Assembly: GCA_021018815.1 (NCBI GenBank)
Contig: JAITYX010000064.1
Location: 930,001-994,000 of the forward strand
Origin: Talinum fruticosum
Lineage: Eukaryota; Streptophyta; Magnoliopsida; Caryophyllales; Talinaceae
DNA length: 64,000 nucleotides
Direction of reading: 5' to 3'
Both the position numbers and the translations under genes were made by a program. The notes beneath the pieces are model-generated. The model saw only the letters and a program-made list of their open reading frames with translations, was not told the DNA's origin and ran no database searches. This document shows positions 47,437 through 60,251 of the stretch, one piece after another. How positions within the stretch are numbered: the first letter of the stretch is position 1; every line of letters begins with the position of its first letter.

Positions 47437-48788
47437 CTGCTGATGATCGTCTAGATTTGTCTATAATGAATTTACAGACGCAATCATCGGGGAATTATTG
47501 TTGCTTTATTTTAAGGAGATTATTATTTAAATCATACCTTTCATAAATGTTATTTTAAAGTATTTTCTTAGATAGTATTAGTTTGATAAATAATATATAA
47601 GTTAGAGTTCTAATTAATCAGGGGGCTTAGTTTATCAAAAAATAAAATAAAATTATAGGGAGTTTAGGAATGCTAGTGAAAGTTGATGAAACTAGGAGAC
47701 TTCGAGAAAACTAAAAATAAAATATAAAGTAGAGAACCAAAACATAGAATTTAGGAATTATATTATCATAACTCAGGTTGGTATAATATAGTTTGTATTT
47801 GTTATAAATAAGTGTTGGCTTAACGACAAACACTCTACACTTTCATCCTCTCCACATTAGACTATCCGCAACGAGCAAATTTAAGACTAATTTCTTTGCT
47901 CCTAATTTAAAAGTGTATAAAGCGAGTTTGTGAAAATGAGAGTTTAATTTGCTATTTTTTGACCCAAAATTTGAATAAAAAATCATTTTTAAAACATATG
48001 TTTCATAAAAACTATTCTAGGATAAATTACTGGTTTTATTGGTTGGTCAAATGTAGTAAAAGAAATATCTTCATAATTAAAAAATATTATATGCCAATTC
48101 TTGATAAACTATTAAAATAATTAAATATAATCAAATTACAAATTTTTTTTTGATAAAAATAGAAATTTCATTAATAAAAGTTCGTAGGATATTTACAAAG
48201 ATAATTTTCTAACAAGAATAAATCTAAAATATCAAAAAAATCTCTATTTTAACAAAATTAATTGTAAAATATACTTATGTTCAACTCTATACTTGCAGCA
48301 TTAATCTGACGATAAATTGTGTTGTCCGACTTTAATATGTCTTTCTGAAACGCTGATGAGCTATTGTATAATTTTATAAAATAGATATCCGTATGTTATA
48401 ATAGATCCAACGTGACGAAATATAATCAAATTATAATTATAAAAATAATATTAGATTTTTAAAAAGTAAATTAATTCTCTTTTGCGAAAAAGGATTGGGG
48501 ATCTTTTTCTGATCAGGGTTCAAACGGAAAGCCAAGTATAAAAAAGAATTTTCAGTTTAAATTTTTAAAACCGAAATTATGTTCATATACTTCTGACATT
48601 TAAGAAGACAATAATAATGTGATTAAAATATTCAATCAATATTACATTATTTGTACCCAGAATTCATATACACCCACCCCAAGTTCCATGCAACTCAAAC
48701 AAGCAAAAATCGCCATATAAATTTTATCTATATCCATCTTTGTATCAACCATAAAGAATTAACCTGCTTTTACTCCTATATCCTTGAT
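47437..48788. other. Intergenic, AT-rich
   Basis: No gene or repeat boundary that I can support. Confidence 0.5.
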
Positions 48789-49257
48789 TAGATCTGACAA
48801 AAACTAACCCAACCCAATAACTTTATCGAATCCGTTTGAAAAATTTTGAGTTTTGAACATGATTTTCTCGACCGGAACCCAAAAACTGAACCCGAAATCC
48901 AAAAATTAACCAGACCAACTCGTTCAACCATTCGGTCAAGACAATAAAAATAACAATTTTAACTTTATGGCTTGTTGATTAAATGGTTGATACCTATTAT
49001 ATGATTTTTCTTTCACTTTATCACTCATTTAATAATGATTATTTGTTATATCACATCATTTGAAGAAACGTTAAATAGTTATCGCAATAATTTATAAGCA
49101 AACACTAATACTATTTTTTTTTCTGAACTTATTCTCATAAAAAGAAACATTATATACAAAAATTATACATAATAAAATTTTAACAAAATATGTATGTCTA
49201 GTCATTGAATTAAATATATTTAGTCACATCTTAAATGATGCATCTTTTTCATAGAGC
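48789..49257 (+). mobile_element. hAT-type element R1 copy 3, left part
   Basis: It begins TAGATCTGACAAAAAC, equivalent to the TAGACCTGGCAAAAC terminus of copy 2. It follows copies 1 and 2 through GCTTGTTGATT, CTTTCACTTTATCACTC and CACATCTTAAATGATGC, then breaks off. The rest resumes at about 59471. Confidence 0.65.
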
Positions 49258-49878
49258 AAATTACTTTTTCAATGACTTTTTGGTAAAAATGGATTTTTGA
49301 GGGAGTTTTAGTTTTTTTACCTTGGTCAAAAAGTTATTTAGAGCATGTTTGGCCCAATTTTTTAAAAATTATTTTTTAAAAATTATTTTTGAAGAAAAAT
49401 TTCAAGTGTTTGGCGTAAATTTTATATAAGTGTTTTTAAATAATTAATTTATTTGACCAAAATTTCTAAAAAGATAGAAATAAGATAGAGATAAAACAAA
49501 ATAAGAAAGAGGGGAGAGAGATAAAGATAGAATAGAGAGAAAATTAAAATAACGTAAAAAGATAGGAGAGACAGAGAGAGAATGAGATTCCGGGTGGTTA
49601 TTACGAGTTTTTCCAGAATTAGAAACGAAACATGACTATTTGTCTGTTTCGTTTCTGAGGAGTTTTTTTCCAAAATAGTTTTTGAAAAATAGTTTTAATT
49701 TTTTAAAAACTAGTGTTTTGTCTAACTTCTGTTTTTGAATTTAAAAACAGTTTTAAAATCTAGGCCAAACACTCGGTTAATGTATTTGATAAATTGACTT
49801 TTTGTAATGACTTTTTGCCATCAAAAATCATTTTCAAAAAGGTAATTTCAATAACTTTTGAGATTGACTTTTTATAAA
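49258..49878. other. Inserted sequence with a probable MITE
   Basis: About 49339-49772 has inverted ends: GAGCATGTTTGGCC on the left and GAGTGTTTGGCC in reverse on the right, with further AATT-rich arms. Outside it, AATGACTTTTTG words lie on both sides. No coding sequence. Confidence 0.45.
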
Positions 49879-50497
49879 CTAGTCCGGACCCGTGCTATGT
49901 ACGGAGTAATGTTGTACTATGTATACCTGAAGAAATTATTGAATCATGGAACGATATTGTACTTGTAAGTTTCTTTTTATCAATCATTTGATTTTATTGA
50001 ATGATTTCATCTTCAACAATATTTTTCTACATGTTATCCCCTTATGGCAAAAACGCTTTCATGATTTATCAAATTTATCATAACCCAACACATAAAAATT
50101 ATTAAAGCCCAACACACATTCATCTTTCAATCATTCTAAATTTCTACGAGAATAAATAAAGAATCTAAAACAATTAAAAATAAAGAATGTTAAAAAATAT
50201 CATCAAGGTTTTAAGATTACACTTGTGATCTAGAACATTAAGAAACCATATATACCGCTATAAGAATTAAACAATTTAAATAAACCTCACTCATACAATT
50301 ATGGGAACAAGTGTGATAATATTTTTGGGTATCAAAAGACAACTAATAGTAGGAAAATGAATAATATTGAATTAGATGACATATAGATGACAATAAATAT
50401 CATTATGTCACAAATTAATATTACAATACAAAGTACATTAAATCAATAAAAGAATGTCAAACTTATAACTCATAACTCTCTACAAAGTCAATACGAA
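49879..50497 (-). repeat. Repeat R3 copy 1 with Helitron-like 3' end
   Basis: On the minus strand it ends in CTAG followed by T, with a small hairpin CCGTACATAGCACGG ten bases or so before. This is the usual arrangement of Helitron 3' ends. The sequence is shared with 52116-52250 plus 56403-56883. No helicase coding region is present. Confidence 0.5.
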
Positions 50498-52115
50498 TTT
50501 AATAAAATTGACGTCTAGGTAAATATATACATGCAACCTACTAAAACATCATTGAGTCAAATATTACACAAACCCTTAAAAAGTACATATATACCCATAA
50601 TGGGATCTCATTTAAAAAAAAAAATAAAATTATAGGCTGAACATGATGATTTATCCATTCTTACCTACCTCTGCGCACAAAGAAAATTACTTTTCTTCCT
50701 ACACTTTTCAGTCATCCTCAAGAGGTTATATAGACAATAGAAGTTAATTATAAATAACTTTAAACCGTGACTCCACCTCTTAATCATAGATAATTTTATG
50801 TTGAGACTTCACCCCTTATCTTCTTACATTTGCATTATTAAATCGGATGTATTTCCCAATCATTTGCCCAACATCCAACTTAACTTACCAAATAGATTCA
50901 CATATTTTAACTTCACTTCGTAACTTTCAAAACTGAATTTATACCTATATCTCGCTCTCTAAAAGTTATAACATCCTAGTCTTCTAAGAGAGAATGAGAA
51001 AATTCATTAAAGAATAAATTTACTGGTTGTAAACATTCACAAGTAATGATAAAAGTATGGTAAGAGAAAATTCATTTTGCAAGCTTACCAAAAAATTGTA
51101 CGAGACATTAAATTCATTTAAGATAGAAATATGGTGAGAAAAGAATGACAACTTCACTTTTACATTAATTAGCAAGTGAAACATATAAAATTCAACTTAA
51201 TAATTTCCAAATTGGACTTCATAAATCATACTAATGATCAAGTAGGTAGTAATTTAAGAAAATGATTTCTAAGGAAAAATATACAAATCATATAGACATG
51301 TAACTTAAGATAGTTTTTTTTTTTTTTTTTTTTGTTGGTTGGTGCAATTTAGCAAGTTAGTCAAAAATCATATAATGAAGATATCTTACATACTTGAGGT
51401 AAGATATTGAAACGCCTTCAATTTTTTTTAAGCATTATATGACAAATATAAAATTAAGTTCAAAGATTCATCTTTAATCAATTGAGACACCATCTCAAAC
51501 TCCTCCTCCCCACTTTAAAGTACACACTATTATTCACATAAGGCCCAAATCAAGAGATGTTTAAATAGCAAAGCTACACTGCCAAAGCAACCAAGCTTGC
51601 TAGAATTAGGCATCTATAACTCAAAGGCACAGACCTTCAACCCATTCTCCAGTATTTCGAAACTGCTTTCTCTTTTCATCATAACAAATATGTCATTTTC
51701 TTGTTCCTAAATTTTGCTTATCCTAAACAACAACTCTATTCTGTTTTATTGCAAACAAATAAAACTAAAATAATCTAAATTAAAATCTTGAAACTATATA
51801 AAAGAAACGTGAAAGGTCAAGATGAAATATTAACTCCACATAAGATAATTACCATTATTTAACATTTGTTTCAATATATGGAGAAAAAAATATTAATAAG
51901 ATTATATTATCACATACACAAAAAAAAAAAAAGGAAGAGTAGAGTCCACTTATAAAATGATTTTTTTTTCATTTGGGTAAATCATATTATTTATTATTAA
52001 TAAAAATATTTTTTATGGTTAAGATTAGCCTAAGCTCTTACAATCACTCACGTGCAATATTTAACTAAATTTAAAATACTACTATTATATATTGCATAGA
52101 TTATTATTACTATTA
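50498..52115. other. Intergenic, AT-rich
   Basis: No gene. A stretch at 50575-50700 is the inverted relative of about 57960-58080 (sharing GATCTCAT, ATAAAATTATA and CTACCTCTGC). Poly-T at 51316-51333. Confidence 0.45.
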
Positions 52116-53405
52116 CTAGTCTAGACCCGTGCTATATACGGAGTAATGTTATACAATGAATAATTTAAGAAATTATTGAATAACGGAACGATGATGTACT
52201 TGTGAGTTTCTTTATTTCGATCATTTGATTTTATTGAATGGTTTCACTTTTGTAACGCCCCCAATCACCATTACTTAATAATCCCCTAATTAGAGGGTAT
52301 GAAGTATGGTCTTAGCGGAAGTAAACGACCGAAGGCGTTACCGCGATCCTAAAAATAGGACCAGGCTCAAATAGAATGCATATAAGAGAAAATTAAAACT
52401 TGCGTCAATCACTTAAGCTTTAACAAGCCCCGATAGAGGTAAATATGTATGTCTCAAAGAATTAAACCATACCACGTGATTAACCCAACTCCCAACATAC
52501 GGTTCGAGATATTTTATATATTATACAAGCCCCCGCAATCGACTATTTGAAAATGCACCATATGTAATACCTTCCAAGGGCAAACCCAAAAACCGGATGC
52601 GAAGAAAAATCACTCGTCGCCTTCTAGACTCATCACAGATTGGTGATAACGATTTGTCCGGCTAAGTCTTGCTTGCGTCGGACTTCTTAGCAATGGGCTG
52701 TTCACATATGCTTTCCCTAAAAACAAAAACAAGTAAAATATTTCGAAGAATGATTCGAAACCCAGTATGAACATTCCCGCATCGTAAAACCGCTTTGAAA
52801 CATTTTAATTGAGCCTACGCATTTCAATTCATTTTAGTTTGAAATCAAGGGGAGAGAAAACGAGTAAAACTTGCTTGCTAGGTTATTATCCGAAAGTGGA
52901 ACCCCTTGATAATTGATGCGATCTTTGAATAAGGTGCACATCTCCGGGCCGACCAAGAACCCGAGTTGAAGACGCGCGGTGGAATTGAAAGACATAAGCC
53001 CCGATAATTGATAATTGAGCGGGGACCACTTAATTAGGTGACAAAACTTGATTTGCAAATGATTCATTATTAGTTATTTATATAAGAAATGTTGAGATTT
53101 GCTAAAATATGTGAATTTTCAAGGAGTACAGGTAATGCACATACCGAATTGAGAATATTTGTTTCTCCCCTTTTATAGAAATTTGAGTCACCAGCTATTC
53201 GGCAACGAAGTGGCCTCAATTCCGTTTCAATAGATTTATGTTGTTAACAATGTTTCTCTTCAGTTTTAACAATTGAATTTGTATAGGCGTTGACAATTTA
53301 TTTTATTTTCTATACTTATTACGTAATCGGTTAACCACGTTTAACAATCGCAAAATGTGTTCTTAGTAGTTAGTGCTTGTTATCACCATCATTGTTGTTG
53401 CTATT

Positions 53406-53409
53406 ATTG

Positions 53410-53497
<88 letters not shown>
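53406..53497. repeat. (TTA)n microsatellite
   Basis: About thirty TTA units. The poly-leucine ORF across it is an artefact. Confidence 0.95.
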
Positions 53498-53498
<1 letters not shown>

Positions 53499-53817
53499 TG
53501 CTACAACTAATCCGATTAATTTGCTAAGCCTAACTTATGTTTCAATCCTTGTCCCTAGCTTAACTCCTTACTTCTCATCGCATTGCATCCAAAACTCATA
53601 GTTAAGCAATTAATTAACCCATCATATGCCTTTCCATAGGAAGGTTTCACAATTTACCGAATTGCTCAAAATTCATACATACACCATTTTAAGGTGATGA
53701 ACATTATTCTCTCAACACAATTCACATTCACAACCACAATTAGGTGTATTTAAAGCTCAAATTTTTCTCACACCTATACACTTGTACATTACCGAATTTA
53801 AACTTCTACATATGCAT

Positions 53818-55262
53818 TTTTTAGACCTCGTTTTTGCCGGTTTTTAAGGCATTATTTAGCCCAATTCCGTGATGATTTCAATGATATTTATTTAGTTTTG
53901 GGTTAGATTTTGCTCATTTTCTCTTTATCGTCACCTAAGTTCGTAAATCTCTTTATTACGGGTTTTTGGGCTTAAATTTGAGAGATTCGAGGTAAATTTC
54001 ATGAAAAGCGATGAAGAGAAGAGTTCGAGCCCAAGAGGAGGCAAGAAAGAAGCCTAAAACACATCAAGAGAAGCCGCACAGCCCCTGTGCGAAGGCTGCA
54101 CGATCGTGCGGATCATCGAGCGAAAGGCCCGAAGTGAAGGAAGGCCGCACGGACCCCTGTGCACATCTCGCACGGCCGTGTGACAAGTTACGGAAGATTG
54201 AAGACGCACACGGTACCCGTGCAGAATCTGCACGGCCGTGCGAAACAAGCAAGGAGCACTGAACACGGCAGATTTTTCGCATGGTACCCCGTGCGACTTT
54301 CGCACGGCCGTGCGACTACTGTTACTGGCGATTATTTAAGTTTCCTAATTGTATTTGTTGAAGGATTCTATTCCATAATTTAGATTTTTAGCTAGGGTTT
54401 CGAGAGAGCTCGAGAGAAGACTCAAGAACACTCTTTAATGTTCATCTACTTCAAGTTTTTATGATTGAATCGCATCAAGTTTTTTTCATTCGGTAATCGT
54501 AATTTCTTCTCTTTATCTTTTCTTCACAATTTCTCTTTGTTTCTCTATGGCTATTTTTCCCAATCTTTGTCAATTGTTTAGTATCATGTTTAGGGGCTAA
54601 TTTCTCTACTTAGGTTGGGATTGATCCCTATTATGCCTTGATAATCGTGAATTGAGTACCAATTGAGTTGTTCCATGCTTGTTAGGTTAGAATTCACTTC
54701 GTTCATCACTTTTTCATTGATTGCCTCGAGAGAGGACTCATATACTTTTATTAGGGTTTTGTGAACATCGAAAGATGAAAACTTACCTAGAATGACGTTG
54801 TGAACGTTTGGAACTTTGATATGAAAATAATTAAGGTTTTAATCGGGGTTGTGAGATGCATTCATTATGATTTTACTCTTTATTAATCCCATGAAAATAG
54901 GTGATTAAATTGTGCAAGATTAGTCTTTGACCTTCGAAAGTAGGCGAAGATAGGCTTAATTGGTGTCTCCCTCTTCTAAACTACTAGCATAGGCAAATCT
55001 CAAGCGGTATTCGATTCTGGTTTCAGGCATATTAGTGTGATTAATCCCAATCTAAGGCTTTTTATTCATCGATTTTTCTTAGTTATTTTGTTATTAGTTG
55101 ATCCAAAAACCAAATCACTCGTCGAACCGAGTTTTTACCTAGATTAGAGTTTTTAGGTAGATTTAGTATTTGAAAGCGAGTTCCTTGTGGACACGACCCA
55201 TACTTGCCGGTTCCTAACTACAGACTACACCGTGCACTTGCGGTATAATATTTCTCTCAACA
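53818..55262 (+). mobile_element. Nested insert, probably a solo LTR of a Tat/Athila-like element
   Basis: It starts TTTTTAGACCTCG and ends TCTCTCAACA. GCATT occurs on both sides (53814-53818, 55264-55268), with alternative reading TGCAT/AGCAT, so the exact ends shift by one base. Near the end is GAGTTCCTTGTGGACACGACC, a phrase typical of the end of plant Gypsy LTRs. An ATTATTTAAG box near 54331 and a leader-like region follow the palindromic units. The left end lacks the canonical TG. Confidence 0.5.
54075..54314 (+). repeat. Four GC-rich palindromic units
   Basis: Units at 54075-54111, 54146-54183, 54205-54242 and 54278-54314 share a pattern of CGCAC..ACCCC.TGC followed by CGCACGGCCGTGCG, with variations. 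Each holds a self-complementary core (GCACGGCCGTGC, or GCACGATCGTGC in the first). Spacing between starts is 71, 59 and 73. An ORF spans them but shows no known family. Confidence 0.8.
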
Positions 55263-55559
55263 AGCATTCCCCTTCGTTTGCTCAATATAATCATTTCCAA
55301 AATGTAACAATTCCAACGAATTGCTCAATTCTATAATAAAACATCCCCTAAACTCATTCACTAATTCATAATTTCCCAAAAGAAATCACATTCATTCACA
55401 ATCATACAATCAATCCATAAAAATACCAAACAAGCAACCATCCTCACCAATTCGGATTTTCCCAAATTAATCTTTAAATTCACTCCACAAACATATTTCT
55501 AAATCGGATGATTCAATTTCACAACTATCATAACCGAGTAATTAACAAAGTGTAATAAT

Positions 55560-55930
55560 CTAGGGTTTGGGGTTTTACCTTCAAGTACAAAGAGAGGAAG
55601 TCGGGAGGAGAGGCGAGAGGAGGTGATGCGTGGCGGCTGCACCGGTGACCACCGGGCGGGGCGGCGACTAGCTCCGGCGGCTGCCGCGGAGGGTGGTTGG
55701 CTCGCTAAGTGGCCGCGGCAGGGGAACCAGGAAACAGAGGAGCCGGGCCACGCGGGAAAGAGAAGGGGAGGCGAGAGCGCCGAGAGAGGGAGTCAAGGAT
55801 GGCCGGCGCCGGTCTGTCGGCCGGCATCGGTTATGCTGGTGGCCGACTATGGTGACGACGGTGAGGAGGGGCGACGACAACGAGGGGGAGAAGCGAGGGA
55901 CAGCACGAGCAGGGAAATTGAAATGAGGGA
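55560..55930. other. GC-rich block inside the solo LTR
   Basis: The base composition changes sharply to GGC-rich. ORFs on both strands are open through this, including 55623-56003. They have no recognised domain and reflect composition. It may be the transcribed leader of the LTR or a captured fragment. Confidence 0.4.
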
Positions 55931-56948
55931 AATGGAAACCGAAGCTTTGCCCGATTATTTCTATCTCTCACTTTATTCTCTTTTTTTTTGTAAAAATTTC
56001 TAGATAAATTCATTTCTGGATTTTTCCTTCAAAAATCTGATTTATTTATTTATTTTATTTATTTATTTGTAATTTTGTTTTCTTTTATTGTTACTTGTTA
56101 CTTTTTTAATTTTATTTTAATAATGATGTTTATAATTATAATTGTAACGATTTGCTTGAAATATAATATTAACGACCTTAGTTGCATGTAAATTTTTAAA
56201 TTTTCTCTTTTAAACATATACGTAAATTATAATCATTATTATGAGATTTTTATTAGGGCCACTTCGTCGCCTTAGCTGCATAACACATGTATAAGAATAA
56301 TGTAAATATAAAATATCGAATTGAAGTGCACGCGCTCAATTATATAAATCTTCTAATTAATAAGATAAATAATGTAATTTAGGGTCGGGTTGTTACAACT
56401 TTCAACAACATTCTTTTACATATTATCCCCTCATAGCGAAAATGCTTTCATGACTTATCAAAGTTATCGGAACCCAACACATAAAAATCATTAGAGTCCA
56501 ACACACATTCATCTTCCAATCATTCTAAATTTCAAAAGAATAAATAAATAATCTAAAATAATAAATAAAAAAGAATATTAAAAATATCATCAAGGTTTTA
56601 AGATTGCACTCGTGATTTGGAATATTAAGAAGCCATGCCCCTTTAAGAGTCAAACAATTTAAATAATCCTAACTCATACAGTTATATAAATAGTGTGACA
56701 ATATGTTTGGGTATCAAAAGGTAAATATTAGGAGGAAAATGAATAATATATGATTGGTAGATATTGAATTATATGATGTATAGATGATAATAAAATATCT
56801 TTACGTCACAAATTAATATTACAACATAAAATACATCAAATTAATAAAAGAATATCAAACTTATAACTCATAGCTCTCTATACGGATCATTTTTTTTAAT
56901 TACAAATACAATTTATTTTAGTTTCTCCCTAATATGTCTATCCGTGAC

Positions 56949-57531
56949 TATACCTGGCAATCGGGTCATTCGGTTCGGGTTCAATTCGGGTTAGTTCGGT
57001 TCGGGTTAATTTCATTGTTCGGGTCCGAGTCGGTTTCGAGTTCGGGTCAACTTCGGTTTGGGTCAACTTCGAGTCGATCTCGTTCGGGTTCGTTCGGTTT
57101 CGGTTCGGGTCAACTTCGGTTCGATTCAACTTCGGGTCAATCTCGTTCGGGTTTGATTCGGCTTAATTTCGGATTTAGTCGTAATCGGGTCACTTTTGAG
57201 TCAAAATCGATTCAAAATTGTACCACTATAGGCACAAAAGTCCATCATGAGAGACCCAACAAAAAAAATGTGGGTTGGGTCACTTTTATTCGGGTTAAAT
57301 CGATTCGGATCCGATTCGGTTCGGGTCATTTTGGGTTCGGTTCGGTTTCGGTTCAGGTCATTTTGCATTCCGGTCGGTTTCGGTTCGGATCATTTCGGGT
57401 TGGTTCGGTTCGGGTCGGTTCATTTCGGTTTTCTGGTCAAAATCGGTTCAACTGTTTCGGATGTCGGTTCGGTTTGGGTTTCGGGTCGTTCGGGTTGACC
57501 CGTTCGGTTCGGGTCGGTTTTGCCGAGTCTA
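56949..57531. mobile_element. hAT-type MITE made of TTCGG words
   Basis: Ends are TATACCTGGCAA and, in reverse, TAGACTCGGCAAAAC, related to R1. Flanks TCCGTGAC (56941-56948) and TCTATGAC (57532-57539) agree at six of eight bases, the two differences being transitions. The interior repeats TTCGGTTCGGGT-like words; the 216-residue ORF over it is compositional. Confidence 0.75.
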
Positions 57532-57539
57532 TCTATGAC

Positions 57540-59011
57540 TTATTATTGACAAACATATTTAAATCATTTCTTTTACTATTGTAAGTTTTCTAAATTATTA
57601 AAAGATGAGTATTTGCCATCAAACCTCCTCGCCATCTTGAAATAGAACTTCATGTTACTCTTATTATGTTAATTAATTAAGAGGAAGAGTTGTGTCTCGA
57701 GGGAAGTAATTGGTTGTTAATCGAGTAAAACATGTATTTATAAAATCTCAATTGTATCAATATTTTTGCCCCATTGATTCACTACTAAAATCGCGATCAA
57801 TTTTCAATATAAGTACGAAACACATATGATTTTATTACCCTACGCCGTGAATTGATCTATCATACCCTTTACTATGATACAAATTACCTATTATTGTTAA
57901 ATATATTTGGATCATTTCTATCATATAATATTTTTCAATATTAATCTCAATATAAGTAATTATTATATATTTAATTATTTTTGTGTGCAGAGGTAGATAA
58001 GAATGAATAAATCATTATATTCACCTTATAATTTTAAAAACATGAGATCCTATTATATTTATAACATGTTCCTGTTGATTTTAATTTAAAAAATTCTTAT
58101 AATAAATATATTTTAAACTATTACAATTTTATGGCACCAAGTCAGAAAATACCATTAACAATGAAAAATTAATAATGTTAGACAAAATTATTATATTTCA
58201 GGTCCAAAATAATATTACATATCAATAAACATAAAAATAAAAATAAATGAGAGCTAATATACAATCCAAACCCTAAATATATATATATAACTATATATAT
58301 TAATTTTATTTTAAGTCTTAATATATTTTAATTTTCAAATTACTTTTCTGTTAGTTGTTATTTTTTAGTCAGTTTGTTAGAAGTTAGAATAAAATTAGTC
58401 TTCTTCAATTAATTTTATTTTTATATTATTATAAGGTTTATTTTCTCATTTATTTAGTGCAGTTTATTATTTGTTTTACTTTTTGTTTAAGATTATATTT
58501 TTATTTTATTATTTTTAATTTTGTTTAATTTTTCTGGAAAACTATGAAATTTTGTTTTGGGTTTTAGGTTACTTTTATATTTTTGTATATTTTTAATTTA
58601 ATTTATTATATAATTTTGTATATTTATTATTTATTAATGTTCTACTTAATTTTGTTTTTATTTTCTGTTTTATATTTTTATAAATTAGTGGATGATTAAT
58701 TATTATTTAATTTTTATATTAAGATTAGATAATTTTATAATATATAATTGATTTGATAATTTTTCAGACTTATTTACTAATTTAGGTTAAAGCATGTTTT
58801 TAATTTAATAAATTTATAAATTAAGTTTTTTCATTTTTATTTTAGATTTTTAGGCTATTAGATCCAGAAAATAGTTTTAATATTTTGGTAATTTAATTAT
58901 TTATTTTTTTATTTATTTAGTGCATTTGATTATTTGTTTAACTTTTTGTTTAAGATTATGATTTTATTTTATTATTTTTAATTTTGTTTGATTTTTCTGA
59001 AAAATTATATA

Positions 59012-59100
<89 letters not shown>

Positions 59101-59470
59101 GTAAGGAGTAAAAGAGAGTCCATAAATGAGTGAAAACCTTTTTTTCAAAGATAAATTATTTTTTTTATTGAACAAAACTCCTATATTCACTCTTAGGCTA
59201 CCATTTCATACTTTTGGAAAGATTGTTATTATATATAGTATAGATTAGCTTTTTGTCTCATATTTTTTGTAAAACAGCTAATTTTACAAAATACTTTTTC
59301 TAAAACAGTTAAATATAAACAACTAATATAAATAGCTAATCCTATTAGCCAACAACTAACAGTTAATCCTATTAGCCAACCGCTAATAGCTAATCTATTC
59401 ACTCAACGACCAACAACTAATCCAATTATCCAACAACCAACGATTAGCAGTTGATTGCCAAACATGGCAA
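57540..59470. other. AT-rich intergenic sequence
   Basis: No gene. Repeated TTTATTATTTTTAATTTTGTTT phrases at about 58500 and 58970 (quoted in part) suggest an internal duplication, and 59260-59470 is rich in CTAATAGCCAACAACTAA-like words. This last part is inserted in or beside R1 copy 3. Confidence 0.45.
59016..59099. repeat. (TTA)n microsatellite
   Basis: About twenty-eight units; the poly-asparagine ORF on the minus strand is an artefact. Confidence 0.95.
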
Positions 59471-60081
59471 GAAACAATATTACTATAATAATGTAAAATT
59501 TTTAATTGTAATTAAAAATGGTAATTTAATTTTATTGTAAATCTCTAATTATTAGTTATTTAAAACTCTTATAATTGTACTTGAACAATAGTGCCTAGGA
59601 TGAACAATGGGGTTAGTTAAGACGGAGTCAAAAAAATTTCTAATGAATAAAATGGGTTGGTTGAACCCACCCAAGTTAAGCCTTTCTCGATATTTTTTAA
59701 ATGAAGTAAATATGCATAAAAACCTCCTTATAATATTAATCTTTATTACTTATAAATTATACATGATAAATGAACTAAGAGTTACATGTGAATTGGTATA
59801 ATGGAAGAGATTAAATATACATTGGAACCTTAAACAATAGAATAAATCATTATCTAACCCATTATTGACCTAATCTTTCATTGACCTAATTTAAACAGGA
59901 CCAAGTGGTTAAGCCGCTCGACTCAATAGGGTCCTCACGCAAATAACATAATGAAAATTGTGAATATAATATTTTATTTAGAAAATAAAAATACTATTTT
60001 TTGGGTAGAATTATGGATAATTTAAACAAAAAATGTCGATTTTTATAATTGACAAAAAAATAACCGACAAAAAGGCGCTCT
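59471..60081 (+). mobile_element. hAT-type element R1 copy 3, right part
   Basis: It resumes R1 at AAACAATATTACTATAATA, then shares AAATGGGTTGGTTGAACC, GCATAAAAACCTCCTTA and AAGTGGTTAAGCCGCTCGACT with copy 1, to ATAACCGACAAAAA. The right terminus is not recognisable. Confidence 0.65.
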
Positions 60082-60251
60082 CGACTATTAGATCGGCCTC
60101 GATAATCTGATAGTATGAATACCGAGTTGGTGTTTCTCTCCTCTCTCTCACACACACACACATATTTCGACACCCTTTTTCAAAAAAGTTACTTTCCCAT
60201 CTAATTTTGGAATTGAATTTGAAGTTTTATTCTTGTCTTAAGTGAAGCTGA
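60082..60251. other. Short spacer with (AC)n
   Basis: Contains CT-rich text and a small CACACA run at 60148-60162. Confidence 0.5.

Larger units (their letters stand above)
52251..56397. mobile_element. Solo LTR (Ty3/Gypsy type, probably Tekay/Del-like), 4147 bp
   Basis: It starts TGTAACGCCCCC and ends GGGTCGGGTTGTTACA, a terminal style common in plant chromovirus LTRs. Target duplication ACTTT is identical at 52246-52250 and 56398-56402. No internal retroviral-type domains follow on either side, hence a solo LTR. It contains a (TTA)n array, a nested insert (53818-55262) and a GC-rich block. Without the insert it would be about 2.7 kb. The lineage is an inference from the ends. Confidence 0.75.
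52116..56883 (-). repeat. Repeat R3 copy 2 with Helitron-like 3' end, split by a solo LTR
   Basis: 52116-52250 and 56403-56883 together align with 49879-50497. The end at 52116-52119 is CTAG with hairpin CCGTATATAGCACGG on the minus strand. The interruption coincides exactly with the 52251-56397 LTR and its ACTTT duplication. Confidence 0.55.

Noticed and set aside
53377..53601. Poly-leucine ORF
   Set aside because: Translation of a (TTA)n microsatellite.
54011..54383. ORFs across the palindromic units as a protein gene
   Set aside because: Open frames occur on both strands because of GC-rich repeat units; no domain is visible.
56934..57584. 216-residue ORF rich in Ser, Arg, Phe and Gly
   Set aside because: It lies over a hAT MITE composed of TTCGG words; no stop occurs because the word lacks stop codons in that frame.
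59005..59190. Poly-asparagine ORF
   Set aside because: Translation of a (TTA)n microsatellite on the minus strand.
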